From Bacteroidota bacterium (lineage in GTDB: Bacteria; Bacteroidota; Bacteroidia; B-17B0; Aurantibacillaceae), in the NCBI GenBank assembly GCA_021155905.1, contig JAJNBG010000016.1, positions 62,001 to 126,000 on the forward strand: DNA of 64,000 nucleotides, in the 5' to 3' direction. A program made the position numbers and the translations under genes. Positions 36,799 through 46,276 of the stretch are shown here, one piece after another (position 1 is the first letter of the stretch; the number at the start of each line of letters is the position of its first letter). The notes under the pieces are model-generated. The model made no database searches. It saw nothing but the letters and a program-made list of their open reading frames with translations, and was not told where the DNA came from.

Positions 36799-37662
36799 CT
36801 AAAGAATATTTGAAAAATACACATCTTCCAGGTCTGGCTCTACCACTGAGAAAGCTGCATCCGGCATCACATCACTCTTCACGTGAATCAGGACTTTTCC
36901 ATCCACCACTTTCGCCGAAATAACTTTGTATTTATCCTTATAGGTATTCAGTTCGTTTTTATCGATCGCCAGTTTCCAGACTGTATTACGCATTTGTTCT
37001 ATGGTATCACTTGGTTTTCCATCCAGCAACACCTGTCCGCGGTTCATGATCACCATGCGCGGGCATAAATTTTTAATATCCTCTACGATGTGGGTAGATA
37101 AAATCACGATGATGTTTTCTCCAAGGTCACTCAGGATATTATGAAAGCGGTTTCTTTCCGCAGGATCCAGCCCCGCCGTCGGCTCATCCACAATAATTAA
37201 TTTCGGACTGCCCAGCAACGCCTGGGCAATACCAAAACGCTGGCGCATACCGCCTGAATATTCGCTCAGGTTACGTTTGCGGGCATCGTATAAATTGGTT
37301 TGATGCAACAAAGCATCGCATATTTCTTTACGCTCGGATTTATTATTAATTCCTTTCAGTACCGCAAAATGATGCAGCATATCCACAGCATTCACCTTTG
37401 GATAAAACCCAAAGTCCTGCGGCAGGTATCCCAACACCTTTCTTAACTCTTCTTTTTGTTTGATCACATCAATGTCGCCCAGCATAATGGTTCCTGTATC
37501 AGGATCCTGCAGAGTAGCAATGGTTCTCATTAATGTGGATTTGCCGGCTCCGTTTGGACCAAGCAGACCGAACATTCCCGGGGCAATGGTTAAATTGACA
37601 TCTGTTAAAGCTTTTAAGCCGTTGGCATAAGTTTTAGAAACATTGGAAATAGTTAATTGCAT
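36799..37662 (-). CDS. ABC transporter ATP-binding protein
   Basis: A 287-residue ATPase with Walker A GPNGAGKST (residues 35-43), Q-loop region YLPQDFGFYP, signature LSEYSGGMRQR, Walker B LIIVDEPTAGL and the H-loop STHIVEDI. The C-terminal 80 residues are the domain seen in ATPases of ABC-2 type exporters. It precedes the permease/aminopeptidase gene by about 87 bases in the same orientation, and the two should form one transporter. A perfect hairpin lies directly in front of its ATG (see 37665-37697). Confidence 0.9.
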   Translation of the reverse strand: MQLTISNVSKTYANGLKALTDVNLTIAPGMFGLLGPNGAGKSTLMRTIATLQDPDTGTIMLGDIDVIKQKEELRKVLGYLPQDFGFYPKVNAVDMLHHFAVLKGINNKSERKEICDALLHQTNLYDARKRNLSEYSGGMRQRFGIAQALLGSPKLIIVDEPTAGLDPAERNRFHNILSDLGENIIVILSTHIVEDIKNLCPRMVIMNRGQVLLDGKPSDTIEQMRNTVWKLAIDKNELNTYKDKYKVISAKVVDGKVLIHVKSDVMPDAAFSVVEPDLEDVYFSNIL

Positions 37663-37664
37663 AA

Positions 37665-37697
37665 AAAAATGGTTTTACCAAATGTAAAACCATTTTT
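37665..37697 (-). terminator. Terminator of kup lying in the leader of the ABC transporter gene
   Basis: AAAAATGGTTTTAC and GTAAAACCATTTTT form a 14-bp perfect stem with a 5-base loop and T-run on the minus strand. It fits as the terminator of kup, but its T-run ends at the ATG of the ABC ATPase (37662). Confidence 0.75.
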
Positions 37698-37717
37698 AAC
37701 TAATAAACGCTATTTGA

Positions 37718-37725
37718 CAAATTTA
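37718..37725 (-). promoter_or_regulatory. Candidate -7 element for the ABC ATPase operon
   Basis: On the minus strand TAAATTTG matches TAnnTTTG and lies between the kup stop and the hairpin at 37665-37697. A transcript from here would carry that hairpin in its leader. No clear -33 TTG. Confidence 0.35.
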
Positions 37726-37759
37726 TATTACCACTTACACTAAAAAAGGAAAACCCTGC

Positions 37760-39712
37760 TTAATGAATGCGGTGAAGATTCAACCCTTTTGGTGGCTTAA
37801 TGATCATCGGGAATTTTTCAATTTTCACTGAACTACTATCTAATCCAAAAGCTTTCGCTTCACTTAAGCTGTATTTCTTCAGGAAGAAGTACACATTTAA
37901 AACCATTTTCTCAAAGAAAGGAAGGTCGTTCTCATATGAAAGGAACTTTTCCAATACCACGAATTTAAAATCTCCAATGATATTATTTTTGTTCAGGGAT
38001 TCATAACGACTGGTAATATCCACTTCTTTTGCCTTCACCAAATCTTCCACTACTCTTCTGAACATTAAATTCACTCTTGGCGCTACTTTAAATCCTAATT
38101 TAAAATCTACACGGATAATGTCCTCGTCTGCTATATGAGTTACCTTATAATCCATACGGTAAGGCTCATCCATAACGTCTACATGTACAAACCAGTAGAT
38201 ATCCGCTTTTTTCGGACGTTTTTGCAGAATCGAATAAATCACTTTAGACTCAATGGTTAAAGGATCGTTCGCACTGGTCATATATACCAGGTGAGTCGCA
38301 TATTTTTGAATGGAAGGATCTGAACTTAAATCACACAACATCTGTGTATAGGTCGTTAAAGGAACCACATCCGTGTATCGCTGCCTGATTAATTTAGCTA
38401 TGTACCAACACGCCATAACACCTGCCAATACTAAAGCAATCATTAACGTGATATAACCGCCTTTCGGGAACTTCTCCAGCAAGGCAACCAGGAAAGCCGT
38501 TTCAACGATGATGTACAATACAATAAATGAATAGATAAATATTTTCGGGTATTTTTTGATGCGCATAAAAAAGCCCAGCAAACGGGAAGACATGATCATT
38601 CCTAAAATAATGGTTAAACCGTAAGCCGCTTCCATGTTTTTGGCTTCTTTAAAAAACAACACAACGGCTACGCAACCAAAATACAATAACCAATTGATGG
38701 AAGGAATGTACATCTGGCCTTTAGCATCGGAAGGATATTTAATTCCAACTTTTGGCCAGAAATTTAAACGCATGGCTTCATTGATCAATGTAAACGAACC
38801 GCTGATTAAGGCCTGTGAAGCAACTACTGTTGCTACCGTTGCGATACCAATTCCCACAGGCAAAAACCATTCGGGCATGATGGCGTAGAAAGGATTTTTG
38901 CCATCCAGTGTTTTACCGTCCATAGAAATCAGCCAGGCTGTTTGTCCCATATAATTCAGCACCAGCATTGTTTTCACAAAAATCCAGGAGATACGAATGT
39001 TGCTTCTGCCGCAATGCCCCATATCCGAATACAATGCTTCTGCTCCGGTTGTACAAAGAAACACAGAACCTAATAACCAGAAAGCTCCGGGGTGATTGAT
39101 TAATAAATTGATGCCATAATACGGATTCAATGCTTTCAGTACCGTAAAGTTCTGGCATAAGCCCATGAACCCTACAACTCCCAGTGTGATGAACCAGGTC
39201 AACATCACGGGACCGAAAAACTTCCCGATGAATTTAGTGCCGAATTGCTGGATAAAAAATAAGAAAGTGATGATTGCAATAACGATAGGAATGGTATGTA
39301 AATCTGCAAAGCGGGGAATCAGTCTTAAACCCTCTACGGCAGAAGCAACTGAAATTGGAGGTGTGATAATTCCTTCACCCAATATACAGCAACCGCCGAT
39401 AATTGCGGGGAACACCAGCCATTTTACTTTCGCCTTTTTGACAAGCGTGTAAAGCGAAAAAATTCCTCCCTCACCTTTATTATCGGCACGCAAGGTAAAT
39501 ACCACATATTTGATGGTTGTTTGTAAAGTGATGGTCCAGACCACCAAAGACATGGCTCCGATGATCACATCGGCATGAATAGTTTTCGTTCCAACAATGG
39601 CACTCATTACATACAGGGGGGAAGTACCGATATCACCATAAATAATCCCGAGAGTAACTAATAAACCTGCGGCAGTAATTTTACTTATTTGACCATGATG
39701 GTGAGTGCTCAT
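37760..39712 (-). CDS. kup: KUP family potassium transporter
   Basis: Potassium/proton symporter of the inner membrane, 650 residues, about twelve helices in the first 440 residues. Motifs of the family are clear: GIIYGDIGTSPLYV near residue 20, the TLQTTIKYV and ADNKGEGGIFSLYTL region, GCCILGEGIITPPISVASAVEGL and FFIQQFGTKFIGKFFGPVM. The C-terminal ~200 residues form the soluble domain (YWFVHVDVMDEPYRM, VDFKLGFKVAPRVNLMFR). The minus-strand ATG is 200 bases from the divergent T9SS gene at 39913. The hairpin at 37665-37697 is its likely terminator. Confidence 0.94.
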   Translation of the reverse strand: MSTHHHGQISKITAAGLLVTLGIIYGDIGTSPLYVMSAIVGTKTIHADVIIGAMSLVVWTITLQTTIKYVVFTLRADNKGEGGIFSLYTLVKKAKVKWLVFPAIIGGCCILGEGIITPPISVASAVEGLRLIPRFADLHTIPIVIAIITFLFFIQQFGTKFIGKFFGPVMLTWFITLGVVGFMGLCQNFTVLKALNPYYGINLLINHPGAFWLLGSVFLCTTGAEALYSDMGHCGRSNIRISWIFVKTMLVLNYMGQTAWLISMDGKTLDGKNPFYAIMPEWFLPVGIGIATVATVVASQALISGSFTLINEAMRLNFWPKVGIKYPSDAKGQMYIPSINWLLYFGCVAVVLFFKEAKNMEAAYGLTIILGMIMSSRLLGFFMRIKKYPKIFIYSFIVLYIIVETAFLVALLEKFPKGGYITLMIALVLAGVMACWYIAKLIRQRYTDVVPLTTYTQMLCDLSSDPSIQKYATHLVYMTSANDPLTIESKVIYSILQKRPKKADIYWFVHVDVMDEPYRMDYKVTHIADEDIIRVDFKLGFKVAPRVNLMFRRVVEDLVKAKEVDITSRYESLNKNNIIGDFKFVVLEKFLSYENDLPFFEKMVLNVYFFLKKYSLSEAKAFGLDSSSVKIEKFPMIIKPPKGLNLHRIH

Positions 39713-39912
39713 TTCAATTAGGTTAGTTTAGAGAGGTAAAATTACTACTATTCCTTACGTTTGATTGTTTTTTAGACGAATAAATATAAAATAAAGACTT
39801 GCAAAAATTTGACTTTTTCGTTCTAAAACTGTTTACTTGCAAAAAGGCAATTTAAACAACCGCTTTTAAATATATTGATTATCTTTATTTACTGTTTTTA
39901 ACCCAATCCATA

Positions 39913-41760
39913 ATGAAATTCTTTCGTTATATCATCTTTCTTTTGCTTTCAGTAACATTTGTTTCTGCACAAACATCCAGAACCTATTTTAGTCACAGCA
40001 AACAGGCAACCGTTAACCTTAGCCAAATCAAACAGGATTTCAGTCCCACGCTTTTAGTTCGTGAAATGCCAAAACCGGGCTCTAAAAAAATAGTGTATTA
40101 TAATTATCCGGCGTCCAGGCAGAATCAAAAATTAAGCAATACACAAACCACACTGACTAACCTGAACCTGGGAACTAATTTTTTTGCAAATCCATATGCC
40201 AACAGTACGCCAACCGATAATGACGTAGCCATTTCAGATTCCGGAATTATTGTCTCTGTGATAAATACAAACATTGTTGTATTTAATACAAACACATCTG
40301 TTGCCACGCCTCCAAAATCTTTAGCGGCATTTACTGCACCTGTTAACAGCAAGCACCAGGAATTTGACCCGAAGGTGATGTATGACCCTAAAGCGGATAA
40401 ATTTGTCATTATGTGCCCGGTAGGTTTTGTGGATTCAACCAGTAAAATCATTGTAGGATTTTCACAAACGAATGATCCGAATGGTAACTGGAATTTATAC
40501 ACACTACCCGGTAATCCTTTAAACAACAACTTATGGTCGGATTATCCGATGATTTCGATGACAGAAAAAGAATTGTTTTTAAGCATTAACTTATTATACA
40601 ATGATAGTTCATGGCAAACAGGCTTTGTGGAAACAATCATCTGGCAAATGAAAAAAGACAGCGGTTATGCCGGCCTGCCTTTGGGTTCCTACCTTCACAG
40701 CAATATAAAATTCAACGGTAAAGCCATTCGTAATCTATGTCCTGCGAAAGGCGGCAGTAAATTATATTCGCCAAACATGTATTTCGTGTCGAACCGGAAC
40801 CTGGCTTCACAAAACGATACTGTGTTTTTAGTGGAAGTAACCGATACCATCGGAGCTCCAACGAACACGATATTAACCCAGGCACTGATTACCAATCAGC
40901 CTTATTATTTTCCTCCAAGCGGAAGACAAACGGTTACCACGCAGAGCCTCGCGACAAATGATGCCCGGAACCTGGGTGCGTTTTACGAGAACAACAAAAT
41001 TCAATACGTACATAACACCAAAAATCCACTTAACAACCATGTTACCGTTTATTACGGGGTCATCGATAATCCGCAGAACGCTTCGCCAACCGTGACAGGC
41101 TACATCATTAACAATGACACCGTGGATTTCGCCTACCCAAACATTTCCTATGCAGGTTTAAATAACACGGATCATACGGCCATCATCTCCTTTGATCATT
41201 CTTCCAATAAGCTGCTCCCGGGAATCTCCGCTATTAAAGCAGACGCAACCGGCAACTTTTCGAATGTGTTGAGAATTAAAAACGGAACGGCCTATGTGAA
41301 TGTATTATCCGATAACCTGGAACGCTGGGGAGATTATTCCGGCTCACAGCGCCGTTACAATAAACCGGGAGAAGTATGGATGAGCGGCTATTATGGCTAT
41401 AACGTCAACAACATCACAAATAAAAATAAGCACGGGGCATGGGTAGCTCAATTGGCGATTGATCCGGGCTTAATCACCGGCATCAAGACAGTAGCGGAAA
41501 ATAACGAGGCACCTGTATTGTTATTTCCAAATCCTGCCCTCGAAACTTTCTCAGTGGACCTTCATTTATCACAACCGGAATATTTAAGTTTTGAGTTACT
41601 GGACGTACACGGAAAATTAGTAGAGCTTCTTTTAAGAGATTGGGTGAAAACAAAAGACAATACCTTTCATTTTAGTTTAAGGGATGTGAGCAATGGTGTG
41701 TATTTTCTGAAAATTACCGGCAACCAAACCAATCTCACTAAAAAAATTATAAAACAATAA
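39913..41760 (+). CDS. Secreted protein with type A T9SS sorting domain
   Basis: A 615-residue protein with a signal peptide (residues 1-20, ending VSAQ) and no domain that I can name in the long middle, which has repeated aromatic/Asn-rich strands (DNDVAISDSGIIVSVINTN, YDPKADKFVIMCPVGFVD, LSINLLYNDSSWQ, YGYNVNNITNKNKHG), suggestive of a beta-propeller. Residues from about 530 are a type A sorting domain (LLFPNPALETFSVDLHL ... GVYFLKITGNQTNLTKKIIKQ). The last ~20 residues closely match those of the next gene (GIYFLKITGNRQSSITKKIIKQ in pieces), showing a shared sorting module. Ten bases separate it from the next T9SS gene. Confidence 0.75.
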   Translation: MKFFRYIIFLLLSVTFVSAQTSRTYFSHSKQATVNLSQIKQDFSPTLLVREMPKPGSKKIVYYNYPASRQNQKLSNTQTTLTNLNLGTNFFANPYANSTPTDNDVAISDSGIIVSVINTNIVVFNTNTSVATPPKSLAAFTAPVNSKHQEFDPKVMYDPKADKFVIMCPVGFVDSTSKIIVGFSQTNDPNGNWNLYTLPGNPLNNNLWSDYPMISMTEKELFLSINLLYNDSSWQTGFVETIIWQMKKDSGYAGLPLGSYLHSNIKFNGKAIRNLCPAKGGSKLYSPNMYFVSNRNLASQNDTVFLVEVTDTIGAPTNTILTQALITNQPYYFPPSGRQTVTTQSLATNDARNLGAFYENNKIQYVHNTKNPLNNHVTVYYGVIDNPQNASPTVTGYIINNDTVDFAYPNISYAGLNNTDHTAIISFDHSSNKLLPGISAIKADATGNFSNVLRIKNGTAYVNVLSDNLERWGDYSGSQRRYNKPGEVWMSGYYGYNVNNITNKNKHGAWVAQLAIDPGLITGIKTVAENNEAPVLLFPNPALETFSVDLHLSQPEYLSFELLDVHGKLVELLLRDWVKTKDNTFHFSLRDVSNGVYFLKITGNQTNLTKKIIKQ

Positions 41761-41770
41761 GCGCCTTTAT

Positions 41771-43543
41771 ATGATCAAACAACGTTACTATCTAATACTG
41801 ATTCTTTGCCTGGCTTTTTCAAGCCATGTTAACGCGACTCATAACCGTGCAGGTGAAATTACATACAAATGGATCGGGCCAGGAGCTCATACCTACCAGA
41901 TCAAAGTTACCACCTATACTAATATTGGAGGAACCAACCTAGCGGACCGTTGTGAGGACACGGTTTATTTTGGTGATGGAACAAAAGCAGTTGTGTTAAG
42001 AAGTAACGGCTCCTGCGGTGGCTCCTGTAGTCCTGCTTGCGAAGGTGTGCCACTACCCGGCGGCTACATTAAATTAAATGAATACGTGACGACTCACACC
42101 TATCCTGGTCCCGGCAACTATAAAATAAGCATGGAAGATCCGAACCGGAATGCAGGAATAATTAACATCCCTAATTCAGTGAACCAGGTGTTTTACATTG
42201 AATCCTTTCTTGTGATTCCGGCATTCGGATCCGGAAAAAACAGTTCAGCTGTTCTTACTTTTCCGCCTATCGATAACGGATGCGTGGGTAAATGTTTTTC
42301 ACATAATCCCGGCGCCTATGATATAGATGGCGACAGTCTTTCATATGAGCTAACAACCTGTAAGGGGCATTTGGGCGTCACCTGTCCGGGCTACAGCTAT
42401 CCTGCAACGGGAGGGGGAACTTTTCAAATTAACCCAAGTAATGGAATATTGTCATGGTGCACGCCTCAGGCCCAGGGAGAATATAACATGGCTATAATTA
42501 TCAGAGAATGGCGGAAAGATGATAATGGAATTTATTTTTTAATAGGCTATGTTGAAAGAGACATGCAGGTTGACGTAGGGAGTTGTTTCAACATGTCACC
42601 TCAGATCCAGTTAAATAATCAGACGGATTACCCTGTTGCCGGTGCAGTTGTAACGAGAACAGTAACTGCAAATGATCCTGATGCGGACGTTCTCACCATG
42701 GAAGCAAATGGTGCCCCATTTGCAGTAACACCTGCCGCAAATTTTTCATCTCCTGTTGGTTTGACCCCTGTTAATGGTCTTTTTTCGTGGCAAACAACTA
42801 TTGCTCATGTCCGGCGAATGCCTCACCAGGTAACCGTAAAAGTAACAGACAATGATCCAACCATTAAATTGGTTGACTTTAAAACATTTTATGTGAAGGT
42901 TATCCCAACTGCACCGATAGACCTTACGACTTTTCCCTCTTATCAACACATACTTTTAAAATGGCAAAAACCAATCAGCTATACACTTTCCGGAGCAAAT
43001 CCTTTCTTACGGTATAACATTTACAAAAGTGACAGCGTTTATAACTGGCTTTATGCAGCTCACGAAACCACTCCGCCTCCTTACACGGGCTTCGACTACA
43101 TTGGGTCAAGTACTAATAACATAAGCGATACAACTTTCACCGACTACAATGATGGCAATGCATTTGTAGAGGGACAGAATTATGGCTATGCTGTTATAGC
43201 CGAGTACAAGGACGGAGCTACCAGTCACATATCCAATATATCCGTGACTCAAATTTATGTGGGCATTAATGAACATACGTTATCAAACGCAGATGTGCAG
43301 ACGTTTCCAAACCCTGCCGGTGAAGAATTGATGATTGTATTTAATCAACCTGAGCCTGAATGGTTAACTATGGAATTAACTGACATCACCGGCCGGACTA
43401 TCAAAACATTAACATCTCTGGAAAATGTAACTAAACAAAATACAATTCAATTAAATTTAAAAAGCGTTAACCCGGGAATTTATTTCCTGAAAATTACCGG
43501 CAACCGTCAATCATCGATTACGAAAAAAATTATAAAACAATAA
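41771..43543 (+). CDS. Secreted paralogue 1 of a tandem pair, type A T9SS sorting domain
   Basis: A 590-residue protein with signal peptide (residues 1-22, ending VNA) then an N-terminal domain of about 270 residues beginning ATHNRAGEITYKWIGPG, rich in conserved Cys (DRCEDTVYFGDG, CGGSCSPACEG, CVGKCF). A cadherin/Ig-like module follows (residues about 285-380, DPDADVLTMEANGAPF), then an FN3-like domain (about 390-500, ILLKWQKPISYTLSG) and a type A sorting domain ending TKKIIKQ. The N-terminal ~380 residues are strongly similar to the next gene, indicating tandem duplication. Binding or structural role on the cell surface is likely; ligand unknown. Confidence 0.75.
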   Translation: MIKQRYYLILILCLAFSSHVNATHNRAGEITYKWIGPGAHTYQIKVTTYTNIGGTNLADRCEDTVYFGDGTKAVVLRSNGSCGGSCSPACEGVPLPGGYIKLNEYVTTHTYPGPGNYKISMEDPNRNAGIINIPNSVNQVFYIESFLVIPAFGSGKNSSAVLTFPPIDNGCVGKCFSHNPGAYDIDGDSLSYELTTCKGHLGVTCPGYSYPATGGGTFQINPSNGILSWCTPQAQGEYNMAIIIREWRKDDNGIYFLIGYVERDMQVDVGSCFNMSPQIQLNNQTDYPVAGAVVTRTVTANDPDADVLTMEANGAPFAVTPAANFSSPVGLTPVNGLFSWQTTIAHVRRMPHQVTVKVTDNDPTIKLVDFKTFYVKVIPTAPIDLTTFPSYQHILLKWQKPISYTLSGANPFLRYNIYKSDSVYNWLYAAHETTPPPYTGFDYIGSSTNNISDTTFTDYNDGNAFVEGQNYGYAVIAEYKDGATSHISNISVTQIYVGINEHTLSNADVQTFPNPAGEELMIVFNQPEPEWLTMELTDITGRTIKTLTSLENVTKQNTIQLNLKSVNPGIYFLKITGNRQSSITKKIIKQ

Positions 43544-43554
43544 ACATATTTACT

Positions 43555-46260
43555 ATGCTTAAGTTTCGTTATTACCTATTTGCATTTTTTTGTGTGCTAT
43601 TTTTCACACAGGCAAAAGCCACCCATAACCGTGCAGGGGAGATTACCTTTAAATGGATTGGCCCCGGTAAGTATACTTACCAGATTAAAGTAACCACCTA
43701 CACCAACATTGGAGGATCCAATTTAGCAGACCGTTGTGAGGATACCGTTTATTTTGGTGACGGATCAAGAGCTGTTGTACTAAGAAGTAACGGTCCATGC
43801 AATGGTTCCTGCAGTCCTGCCTGTGAAGGCTTTACTTTAACATCAGCTATTAAAGTAAATGAATATGTCACCGTGCATACTTATCCGGGTCCGGGCAATT
43901 ACCGTATCAGCATGGAAGATCCAAACCGGAATGCGGGCGTGATCAATATTCCCAATTCGGTGAACCAGGTGTTTTACATTGAGTCCTATTTAGTCATTCC
44001 TTTTTTCGGAAACGGCAAAAACACATCACCCGACCTGACCTTTCCACCTATTGATAATGCCTGTGTAGGGCAATGTTTTGAACATAACCCCGGCGCCTAT
44101 GATGTGGACGGCGACAGTCTTTCCTATGACCTCACTACCAGCAGAGGGCATTTAGGAGTCACCTGCCCGGGGTATAGTTATCCGAACACAGGAGGCGGAA
44201 CCTATAATGTGAATGCGACTACAGGAACTCTCACCTGGTGTACTCCCCAAATGCAGGGAGAATATAACCTGGCCATGATCATCAAAGAGTGGCGAAAAAA
44301 CGATGATGGCGATTATTTTCTGATCGGTTATATCCTCCGGGATTTGCAGGTGGATGTCGGTACCTGTTTCAATCAACAGCCCAGTATCAAAAAAATGAAG
44401 GACACCTGCATTCTGGCAGGTAGCATCATTACCAAAACCATTACTGCCACGGATTCTAATGGTGATGTGCTTACTCTCGAAGCCGATGGAGGTCCCTTTA
44501 ATGTTCCTGCACCGGCGGCCTCGTTCTTTTCTTCTCCAACTTCGAGTGTCGTTTCAGGCACCTTTAACTGGCAAACCGCCTGTGTTCATATCCGTAAAGC
44601 ACCCTACCAGGTGACTGTCAAAGTAAAAGATAATGGTACCGGCATCAAGCTCGTGGATTTTGAAACTTTTAATATACGAATCATACCACCGCCACCGTTA
44701 TCCCTCACCGCTGTACCCCAGGGAACCAGTTTTAAAATAACCTGGCGCAAACCAGTTTGTCACCTGACCTCCGGCAATAAAATTGAAAAATATTGTGTGT
44801 ACAGAAAAGAAAACTGTACGGCATGGACCCCTTCAATCTGCGAAGTCGGGGTTCCGGCTTCCAGCGGTTATACACGAATCGGTTGTACCACTAATTTAAA
44901 TGACACCACCTTCATTGACTCCAATAACGGGAACGGATTGATTCATGGTACAAAATATAATTACGTAGTAGTGGCTGTTTATACCGACGGCAGCGAGAGT
45001 TATGCTTCCAACCAAACCGATTGTATGTATTTAAAACGTGACGTACCGATTTTAGTGAAAGTAGACATCAAAACAACCGATGCCACTACAGGATCTATTG
45101 ACATTGGCTGGATAAAACCATTGCGGGGCCCTGACGATTTGGATACCAGTGCTGTTCCAGGCCCTTATGAATTCCGCCTGGTACACCATAATGGTTTTAC
45201 GGGAACGTTTACTACTGTGTATTCCGTTACAAAACCTAATTATAGTTCATTAAACCAACTTTCTGATACGACCTTTACGCACACTGGAAATTCAGCATCG
45301 CCGCTAAATACAGAGAGCATTGCCCATACTTATAAAATAGAGTTTTATGCTAACGGACAATTTATCGGGAATGGACAGAAAGCATCTTCTGTATTTTTAG
45401 CCTTGACACCAAGTGACAACAAGCTAACGTTAAGCTGGCAGCATCAGACTCCGTGGACAAATTATCAATATTACATTTGGCGCAAAGCCCCTTCGGAAAT
45501 AGTTTTTACTTTAAAAGACAGTACTTCACTCAAAACCTATACCGACGATAGTTTGGTGAACGGCGCCTTGTATTGTTATAAGGTCCAGTCCAAAGGGCAG
45601 TATTCCGATTCAACCATCGTACGGCCGCTTCTGAATTTTTCACAGGAAGTCTGCGGGAAACCTAAAGATTCCACGCCTCCCTGTCCTCCAACATTAGAAA
45701 TTGTTTCAGATTGTAAAATACCAACACTGGTGTTGCAGTGGAACAATCCAAATCATTTCTGTTCCGACGACGCTGTAAAATATAATATCTATTTCGCTGA
45801 AACCGAAACGGCTGATCTGTTTCTTCAGGATTCGATTAAGGTCATGAGTGATACTTTACTGGCCTTCGATAATTTAATTTCTATCGCCGGTTGCTATGCC
45901 ATCACGGCCGTGGATTCTTTTGGAAATGAGAGTGCGCAAAGCGCAAAGATCTGCGTGGACAACTGTCCTGAGTATGAATTACCGAATGTCATTACGGTGA
46001 ACGGCGATGGCGTCAATGATTTCTTTAAGCCGATTAAAAATAAGTTCATTAAAGACATTGATCTCAAAGTGTATAACCGTTGGGGCAACCTGGTGTTTGA
46101 AACGACCGATCCGGCCATTATGTGGGATGGCAAAAGTATACAGATGAAACAGCCGGTCACTGAAGGCACCTATTTTTATGTCTGCACAGTGAACGAGATA
46201 CGGGTCAGCGGGATTGTGCCGCGGGATTTGAAAGGGTTTTTGCAGATCTTTCTTAAATAG
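43555..46260 (+). CDS. Secreted paralogue 2 of the tandem pair, type B (gliding-motility) T9SS sorting domain
   Basis: A 901-residue protein. Residues 1-22 are a signal peptide; the N-terminal part (ATHNRAGEITFKWIGPGKYT, DRCEDTVYFGDGSRAVVLRSNG, CNGSCSPACEG) matches the previous gene in order and in its Cys positions up to the Ig-like module. It then has several FN3-like domains (about 390-800, including DIGWIKPL and LTLSWQHQTPWTNYQ). Unlike its paralogue it ends with the gliding-motility-associated (type B) domain: ITVNGDGVNDFFKPI, KVYNRWGNLVFETTDP, WDGK, VTEGTYFYV, ending LKGFLQIFLK. Type B cargo is attached to the cell surface or released, often with PorP/SprF partners. Confidence 0.85.
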   Translation: MLKFRYYLFAFFCVLFFTQAKATHNRAGEITFKWIGPGKYTYQIKVTTYTNIGGSNLADRCEDTVYFGDGSRAVVLRSNGPCNGSCSPACEGFTLTSAIKVNEYVTVHTYPGPGNYRISMEDPNRNAGVINIPNSVNQVFYIESYLVIPFFGNGKNTSPDLTFPPIDNACVGQCFEHNPGAYDVDGDSLSYDLTTSRGHLGVTCPGYSYPNTGGGTYNVNATTGTLTWCTPQMQGEYNLAMIIKEWRKNDDGDYFLIGYILRDLQVDVGTCFNQQPSIKKMKDTCILAGSIITKTITATDSNGDVLTLEADGGPFNVPAPAASFFSSPTSSVVSGTFNWQTACVHIRKAPYQVTVKVKDNGTGIKLVDFETFNIRIIPPPPLSLTAVPQGTSFKITWRKPVCHLTSGNKIEKYCVYRKENCTAWTPSICEVGVPASSGYTRIGCTTNLNDTTFIDSNNGNGLIHGTKYNYVVVAVYTDGSESYASNQTDCMYLKRDVPILVKVDIKTTDATTGSIDIGWIKPLRGPDDLDTSAVPGPYEFRLVHHNGFTGTFTTVYSVTKPNYSSLNQLSDTTFTHTGNSASPLNTESIAHTYKIEFYANGQFIGNGQKASSVFLALTPSDNKLTLSWQHQTPWTNYQYYIWRKAPSEIVFTLKDSTSLKTYTDDSLVNGALYCYKVQSKGQYSDSTIVRPLLNFSQEVCGKPKDSTPPCPPTLEIVSDCKIPTLVLQWNNPNHFCSDDAVKYNIYFAETETADLFLQDSIKVMSDTLLAFDNLISIAGCYAITAVDSFGNESAQSAKICVDNCPEYELPNVITVNGDGVNDFFKPIKNKFIKDIDLKVYNRWGNLVFETTDPAIMWDGKSIQMKQPVTEGTYFYVCTVNEIRVSGIVPRDLKGFLQIFLK

Positions 46261-46276
46261 TTTTTGAGAACGTATT

